From: Bugula neritina
Lineage: Eukaryota > Bryozoa > Gymnolaemata > Cheilostomatida > Bugulidae
Assembly: GCA_964035545.1 (NCBI GenBank)
Contig: OZ037769.1
Location: 4,215,929-4,279,928, forward strand
Reading direction: 5' to 3'
DNA length: 64,000 nt
Part shown: positions 57,830 to 64,000 of the stretch, piece by piece
Layout of the letters: every line of letters begins with the position of its first letter
Position numbering within the stretch: the first letter of the stretch is position 1
Translations under genes and position numbers: made by a program
The notes under the pieces: generated by a model
What the model was told of the DNA's origin: nothing
The model's input: only the letters and a program-made list of their open reading frames with translations
The model's database searches: none

Positions 57830-58749
57830 GATGCCTAGAAGTATTTTGGTTATATTTATTATAATATAATGAAAGAAAACAGGATATCATAAACCCCTTT
57901 CTTGTTCCGCCAAAAAAGTTTTAGGCAAACAGAAAATCCCAGCAACAATTCACCACAATAAAGTAATTAACACCAAACCTCTTTCTTTTCCTTTTATATT
58001 GTAAAATATATCTTTACAAACAATTATTTTCAGTCACTTATAGCTGAAATAGTCCATGGTCTAAACTGAATTGTATAAGATTTTAAAAAAAATTGTGGTA
58101 TGTTATAAAATAAACTGAAACGTTATATTCTCGATATACATGGTATAAATATATTATATTATTACACATATGCTTATAAAAAACCAGTAGCAATATATAA
58201 AAAATCAGTTTTAAGTGCATCTTGGATATAAATAATACATACAGGAAATAATGCAAAATGTGGCAAAGTAGTGAGCTGGTAGAGAAAATACATACTCTGT
58301 ATAACATGAAAACATGTAGCTAAGTGCAGGTGCGTGAAAAGACAGATCTTAATAGACAGATATCATGGTAAAATTATTAACAGTAAAGTATATAGAACGG
58401 ATCCGTAGTACTTTAATAGAAACATATGAGCAATAGACTTTTAAAAATGTTAAAATAATGCTAATTTATACATGTAGTAATGTAAAAAAGTTTTAGAAAT
58501 GACAACATTCTACCAAGTGCAACTAATAACGCAAAATCACGTTTTATTCAACGATCATAGGTGACCGGCAAGACAGGGTGGATATTATATTTTATCTGAT
58601 TATCAGATATACTAAACAATTTAATGTTTGGAGTTGCCTTACACTTGTTATTATGAGAAAAAAATTCACTGATAAAACTTTCGATATTAAAACGAAAAAA
58701 CTGATTGACAAAAGCTTAAAAAAGTTAAAATTATTCGTCTATAGTAGAG
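57830..58749. other. Interval before the amphiphysin-like gene
   Basis: 3' flank of the amphiphysin-like gene, AT-rich. The open frame at 58578-58787 (+) is antisense to the SH3 exon at its end and is not supported. No clear AATAAA close to the stop was identified. Confidence 0.4.
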
Positions 58750-61700
58750 TCAAGAGTTGGAGTTTTTCGGAACGATACGTCTCGTAAAATTCACAGGAAA
58801 AACTCCTTTCCGGCCAGTCTTCTTGTTGCAACCCATCAGCCATCCCTCGTCCTCGTCGTCAGGGTCCTCAAAACTTATAACTTCAATGATCTCTCCGATC
58901 TCCAGTGACAATTCATCCTCGTCCTCTGCAGTGTAGTTGTGAGTCACCAACACCTACACATAATAGTGATTGATACAACATTATTATATGCTATACTTTA
59001 GGCTGTAGAGGACACAACTTCCATCATACTATTATATGCTGTACTATATGCTGTAGAGGACACAACTCTTACTAGAGTACTACATGCTAGGCCACCAGCA
59101 AGCTGTGGAGTGTGAACACTATTACAGTATTATATTATGCTTCACCAAGCTGCGCAGTTTGCAAGGCAAACCTGCTGTCTTAACTGTGCATTTACCACAA
59201 ATCTTATTTAACTTTTCAGCTTATTTGGTAACATTAATACACCTTCAAATGGTTTAAATGATCTGGGGTTGCGTTCACTGGTTTTGCCTGGACATGATTA
59301 CCACTATTTCAGTTTTTAATATAATTATTTTTAAATTGAGCAAACATTTTTTTAGTCAAATTTTAGGACACTGAATGGGCCAACTTAACTTATTTAGTGC
59401 TGCAAAACACCAGCAATAAAAGAATGGGGTGCTGCCATCAATTTCACAGTCGCAAAAAACCACACAAATTCAATTAGAAAAAAAATTTCTCTTTCTGTTG
59501 AGGCAGTGCCGCAGTAAATGAACGGGCAAATTCTATTGGTCAGAAAGCAATAAATTCAGGCAGAAAATTTACAAAGCCTGTTACAAAAAGTAGTTTATAT
59601 TACAATCTAGCATACACACAATATACTCAATCATATATGCTGAGTCATACCTGCTGTCCGGCAGCGATTTCCTTCTCAGACGTAGATTCTGTTTCCAAGT
59701 CAGCTGCAGTCTCTACATTCTGGTAGAGAGAAGCTTCGTCATCCTTAGTCTTACTTGAGACTATAAAAATCAGAGAATATTGTATAGTCTGAGAGAGCAG
59801 CCTGCATACAATGTTCATAGACTACTAGAATGATATACTGTGACGGCACACTGAGCGTAACTTTATAGTTCGTAAAAGCTAATGACTGTCATGCAATAAC
59901 CATAAACAATATGAAATATTAAATTCCTAATATTATAATAGCAAAGTATAACAAATGGTGCAATGAGAAAAATACGCAACTTGTAGAAGTTGTCCTACCA
60001 TTTGCTGCGTGACTGTCATCTGTTACTATGGCTTCAGCCAAAAGAATTGTCTCCCCATCGTCGGAGCTTCGTCTACGTTCAGAATTCTGTGACTGATGAG
60101 GGAAAGTCTAGACGTGCGAATAACAAACAATGTCAAGAATTACGACCATTCTCACGTTAGTGATGATGTCACCATGGCAAGAAACAAATACACAGCCTGT
60201 GATGTGAGGCAACTGTAGAGTGTCAAAACCAAAAAAAAGACATTCTGTATGATTGAAACTAGTGCAATGCATGGACAGATAATATAGGTGTTAATTGGAT
60301 ACTAAAAAGTTATGTGATTATAAAGACTCAGTATGTAACATTAACAGACAGATTGTCAAGTTTTTACACCAAATGGTAATCGATTAAAAAATTGTCAAAT
60401 GTAAAGATTTGAACCAAAAAGTATTCGATTAACAAAAGACTTAAATTTTCCATGAACAGAAAAAATATATCTTGGAAAAAAAAACAGGATAGAAGATGAA
60501 ACGTCTCAACAGACTGTATGACATAATAAAACAATGTGAGTGCAGACAACAAGCTCACGTAGGGACACGCTGGGACATACTATGTCAAGGGAAACCCACC
60601 TCGGTTGATTGACAGAGAGTGACAGGGTGTGCAGGTGACAAGCTAGGGTGCACTGTGGGGTGACACTGAGCAGCAGGTGAGTTAGCAGAAAGCACAGATT
60701 TAGGGAGAGCAGCTACGTCCATTGCAACATAACTATCATCATCTAGCTGCACATACACATTAGCAGAATATAGGAGCAGTTCAATATTATTTAGCACTTG
60801 GAGTTGTCTTCACGTTAGACACTAGTTCTATGAACAAGACTAAAGAAAGAAAATGGAGATCTCAAACACAGTATAAGATGGTTTTCTACTCGGCAACAAT
60901 CTATACATGGAAGCAGGAAACTGGCAAGTTACCCTTTGATTTGAATGTGTCTGATGGTTGCCGTCATCAACGTCTGAATATTCGTTCTCAGAAAACTCTG
61001 CCGGTTTATTTGCCGTTGAACTGTCGCCTGCAGATCACAGGAAATACTAGTATTCAAAGCACAGTTTGATATAACACAGTCACTATAATATAATTATTTG
61101 CAGAATTGATTACATTTAATGATAAAGTAAATGATAACTAAATACAAAATATCCTTAGAAATATGAAGATAACATCTCCAATCCAAAATTATTCCTACAA
61201 TGATCAGTTGCATCACCAGCAGAATATAACGCAGATTAAGAGAAAGGATTCGAAACACATCATTGCATACACTCACTATACATGTATTATACTATATGGT
61301 AAATATACAGCAGCCACTATACATGTACTATACTATATGGTAAATATACAGCAGCCATTATACATGTATTATACTGTATGATAAATATAAAACAGTCATA
61401 TTATGTACTATACTACATGGTCACTATACAGTATTATACTATCTGGTAAATATACAGCGGGGGTGTAACTATTTATAGCTTTCCATACACATCATACTTC
61501 AGCCTGAGCACTGTATATTGTTATAAATTTGTGACATTCAAATGCATTACATCATTACTGCGTTTCCATTGCTTTGCATCCTGCGAATGGATTTTTCATT
61601 CGATGCATGGGAACAGGTTTAACGAATGAAACCATAGCCATAAGTTCATGGAAACCGGAACTACAAATCATAAGTGCGGATCCATTCGCAGCAATGAAAG

Positions 61701-63720
61701 CAGTGTACAGAAGATTGTATGTAGAAAACCTACGTGTTGAAAGATTGAGCTCAGGCTGGTCTGTGATAGAATTGTGAGTATAAGAAGTCACATTTGATTG
61801 GCTACTTTCTTTCGATACTGTTTCCATCAGTTCGCGCAACTCATCCGTTATCTGAGATAAAAACAGCTTTGATAAGCAGTTTCCAAATTGAAAATTTATC
61901 GGCAAGCAACAAATAGACCTAAACTCAAATGCTGAGCACCAGGGGAAACGTGATGTTGGTTGGAGGTCAAGCATAACTGTGAATATTAACCGTCTTTGTT
62001 TACGATATTAGTCATGATGAAAACATCCAAACTTTTTTTGCTATTAACAAGAATCAGTAAATAATGTAAAAACACGTTCATAAAATAAGCAGTATAATGT
62101 CTACCTGACACAATACAGTTCAGTGTAGAATATATAAACATACTTTCCCTGTCTCTAAGTGATAGGTGGTCTCTGTAGAATAAAGCCTGCTCAGATTAGA
62201 GGCTATAAAGTCGATTCTATATTTGTAGAACTTGGGCAATTCTTTGTGTAGTTCTGTGTTTAAACTGTTGTACATTCGCTCAGCTTCCTGTAAGCTCTCG
62301 GAGGCCTAAGACAAGGAAATGGTGCAGATATTACTTTCTCACACCATACAGGCAAATCATTTCACATTACTCAATACACAAATCATACAACACTGCATAT
62401 AATATTATGTATTTGATAAAATAACATATAATACACACGCGACACAATAATACATATAAGAATATATATTATATAACACAGCAACAGATATAAAAACACA
62501 CATATACAATATTACACATAAAATACAAAAATACATAATATATGATACAATAATACACATATGATACAATAGGAATTCATATATAATAAAAAAATTAAAT
62601 GATGAGCAACTAAAAACACATCCATGATAAAAAACATAGAATACCTACAATAGCCAACATACATCGAGATTATAAAATGAAACGACAGGAAGTTTGAGAT
62701 AACAGACCAGATTACCTTACCCGGGATATCCTAATATCATCTGGTTTCTTAGCATTGCATGCAGAATCATAGCTGTGTTTGGCATCGTCATAGTCTAGAA
62801 GCTTCCTTCTCCATTTACTGATCTTCTCTTTCATTGGATTAAAGAGTTCTACATATGTGTGAAGGTCAGAGGTCACTCGTTCTAGCAGTTCAGCCTCATA
62901 GTTACATTGTAGCATGTCTAGTGACTGAAACAGTTACATCGAGGGCTTTTAATTTTGCAAAAAAAACAGTTTTTTATTGTTGCAAGACCCCCTCTCAACC
63001 TTTTCTCATGAATATTGGGACTCCGCACATGAAATTATCCCCAAATAGTGAATTTTCATGAATTTTGAACCATTTTCAACCATTAGTCCTAATCTGCTGA
63101 TGTGAACTAAACAAAGTGGAATGACCAGTGTAGGCTGTCCAGTGACTGAAGTAAAGCAACTGAATAATGAGTGAAGAAAGAAATTAAAGTTTCAGTAAGT
63201 GAAAGGAATCCCATTGTGTAGAATGATATTAGATAATCACAGCACTGCAACAAGCAATATAAACATGCCGTGAATATAATAATGCAATAATATAATAATA
63301 CAATAATATAACAATGCAATAATATAATAATACAATAACATAACAATAATATAATAATACAATAACATAACAATGCAATAATATAATAATACAATAACAT
63401 AACAATGCAATAATATAATAATACAATAACATAACAATGCAATAATATAATAATACAATAACATAACAATGCAATAATATAATAATGCAGTACTAAAAGA
63501 ACGAAATAATATAACCATGCAATAATGCAATAATATAACAGTATACTCCCATTAGGTAAATACTAGACTAACAAAAACATGTTCTAGTGTCTAGTATGAA
63601 AGACTATAACAGAAGAATCACTAACCCTGATGGAAGAGTCAACAGTGTCCAGTTCAATCCATTCAGATTCACACGCCTCTTTAATCACTGAATATAAATT
63701 CTTAGATGCTGTGGTCATCG
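58750..63720 (-). CDS. Amph: Amphiphysin/BIN1-type BAR-SH3 protein, 5' partial
   Basis: Nine minus-strand exons join in phase: 63626-63720, 62721-62924, 62144-62305, 61734-61851, 60933-61027, 60600-60746, 59999-60086, 59651-59760 and 58750-58953. They encode about 406 residues. The first four exons are a BAR domain, which bends and tubulates membranes as a crescent dimer; the mark is KWRRKLLDYDDAKHSYDS (compare KRSRKLVDYDSARHH of amphiphysin), followed by a helix with LHKELPKFYKYRIDFI. A poorly conserved acidic and serine-rich linker of about 150 residues follows. The last exon is an SH3 domain with HNYTAEDEDELSL, EGWLMG and GVFPVNFTRRI, which in this family binds proline-rich dynamin and synaptojanin. 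The N-terminal amphipathic helix and about 80 residues must lie beyond the window; the ATG at 63718 aligns inside the domain. The linker shows no obvious clathrin or AP-2 binding motif. Confidence 0.85.
58978..59070. repeat. Tandem pair in the last intron of the amphiphysin-like gene
   Basis: ATTATATGCT(A/G)TACT...GGCTGTAGAGGACACAACT occurs twice, about 50 nt apart. Confidence 0.75.
59080..59640. other. Last intron of the amphiphysin-like gene
   Basis: Rest of the intron between the linker exon at 59651-59760 and the SH3 exon. Nothing further is recognised. Confidence 0.5.
60087..60599. other. Intron of the amphiphysin-like gene
   Basis: Intron between the exons at 60600-60746 and 59999-60086. 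Nothing further is recognised; the minus open frame at 60364-60558 is phenylalanine- and leucine-rich chance sequence. Confidence 0.5.
61271..61445. repeat. Minisatellite, about 41-bp unit
   Basis: ACTATACATGTACTATACTA then TATGGTAAATATACAGCAGC recurs about four times with increasing divergence to the right. It lies in an intron of the amphiphysin-like gene. Confidence 0.85.
62306..62720. other. Intron of the amphiphysin-like gene
   Basis: Intron between the two main BAR exons. It is rich in loosely repeated ATACACATAATACA-type text and carries nothing else I can name. Confidence 0.5.
63275..63535. repeat. ATAATATAACAATGCA minisatellite
   Basis: Units of about 15-16 nt (ACAATGCAATAATATAATAAT / ACAATAACATA), grouped in higher-order blocks of about 31 nt, repeat some eight times in an intron of the amphiphysin-like gene. 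Tyr-Cys-Ile-rich minus frames (63107-63530) are by-products. Confidence 0.9.
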
Positions 63721-64000
63721 CTGTAGATTATTAATACAATATAAAGTAACATACTATATAAAACTTAATGTACATAATATGCTGTATAATACATACTAGA
63801 TGATATAAATTATAACATAAAGTAGAAACCATGCTGTATAACATAATGAACATATAATATATTCAAGATAAAAGCACTAGATGCTTGACCACATAAATTA
63901 TAGCATATACAGTATATAAACTACAGTAAAACATACAGAGTAGATAATTTACAGTACAACGTATACAGTAGATAATATACAATGCAATGTCTACAGTAGA
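63721..64000. other. Intron upstream of the first visible amphiphysin-like exon
   Basis: Loosely repeated text (ATACAGTAGATAATATACA units of about 30 nt near 63930-64000). No further exon of the gene is seen before the window ends. Confidence 0.5.

Noticed and set aside
63107-63530. Tyr-Cys-Ile-Leu-rich minus-strand frames
   Set aside because: They are products of the AATAATATAACAATGC minisatellite; the three overlapping frames differ only by repeat register.

Overview
The window is AT-rich nuclear DNA of a multicellular animal. Genes are split by GT-AG introns, coding exons are small, TA and GT microsatellites are very long, LINEs are decayed, and an amphiphysin-type BAR/SH3 gene is present. 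Nothing fixes the phylum. The decayed LINE types and general look suggest an invertebrate, perhaps a spiralian such as a bryozoan, but that is a weak guess. Most open reading frames here are chance products, and the real genes had to be assembled from exons.

The main content is a cluster of eight related copies of one small gene (1 to 8 here, left to right): copy 1 (357-2686), copy 2 (5970-7932), copy 3 (10381-11964, minus strand), copy 4 (16398-17710 or further), copy 5 (42810-44817), copy 6 (45840-49023), copy 7 (50952-53312) and copy 8 (54455-56724). I do not recognise the family. A full copy encodes about 177-185 residues: a signal peptide, then a lysine-rich secreted protein with 12 cysteines. 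The gene plan is rigid: a first coding exon of only ATGG, a 48-nt signal-peptide exon, a short variable exon, a 79-nt exon, a 119-137-nt exon, a 64-nt exon and a terminal exon of about 172-187 nt. Intron phases are 1,1,1,2,1,2. Each copy has a TATA element of the form TTTTGTATATAA about 80-110 nt upstream of the ATG. Copies 3, 5, 6 and 8 are complete. Copy 1 is a shorter four-cysteine form with a different C-terminus. Copy 2 is a pseudogene with three lesions. Copy 7 carries an 8-bp deletion. Copy 4 has lost its last two homologous exons.

Mobile and repeated DNA lies between the two blocks of copies: a decayed RTE-type LINE endonuclease region (about 4205-5090, minus), a decayed second LINE with reverse-transcriptase remnants (about 25276-28195, plus), two copies of a foldback element (about 22780-23190 and 49288-49710), tRNA-derived SINE relics, a segmental duplication (14565-17745 and 41430-44060) with a roughly 460-bp insertion in one copy, and a 4-5 kb cryptically simple region (28200-32800).

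The right end (58750-63720, minus strand) holds nine exons of an amphiphysin/BIN1-type gene: most of a BAR domain, a short linker and a C-terminal SH3 domain. Its 5' end lies outside the window. This housekeeping-type gene marks the edge of the cysteine-rich cluster.
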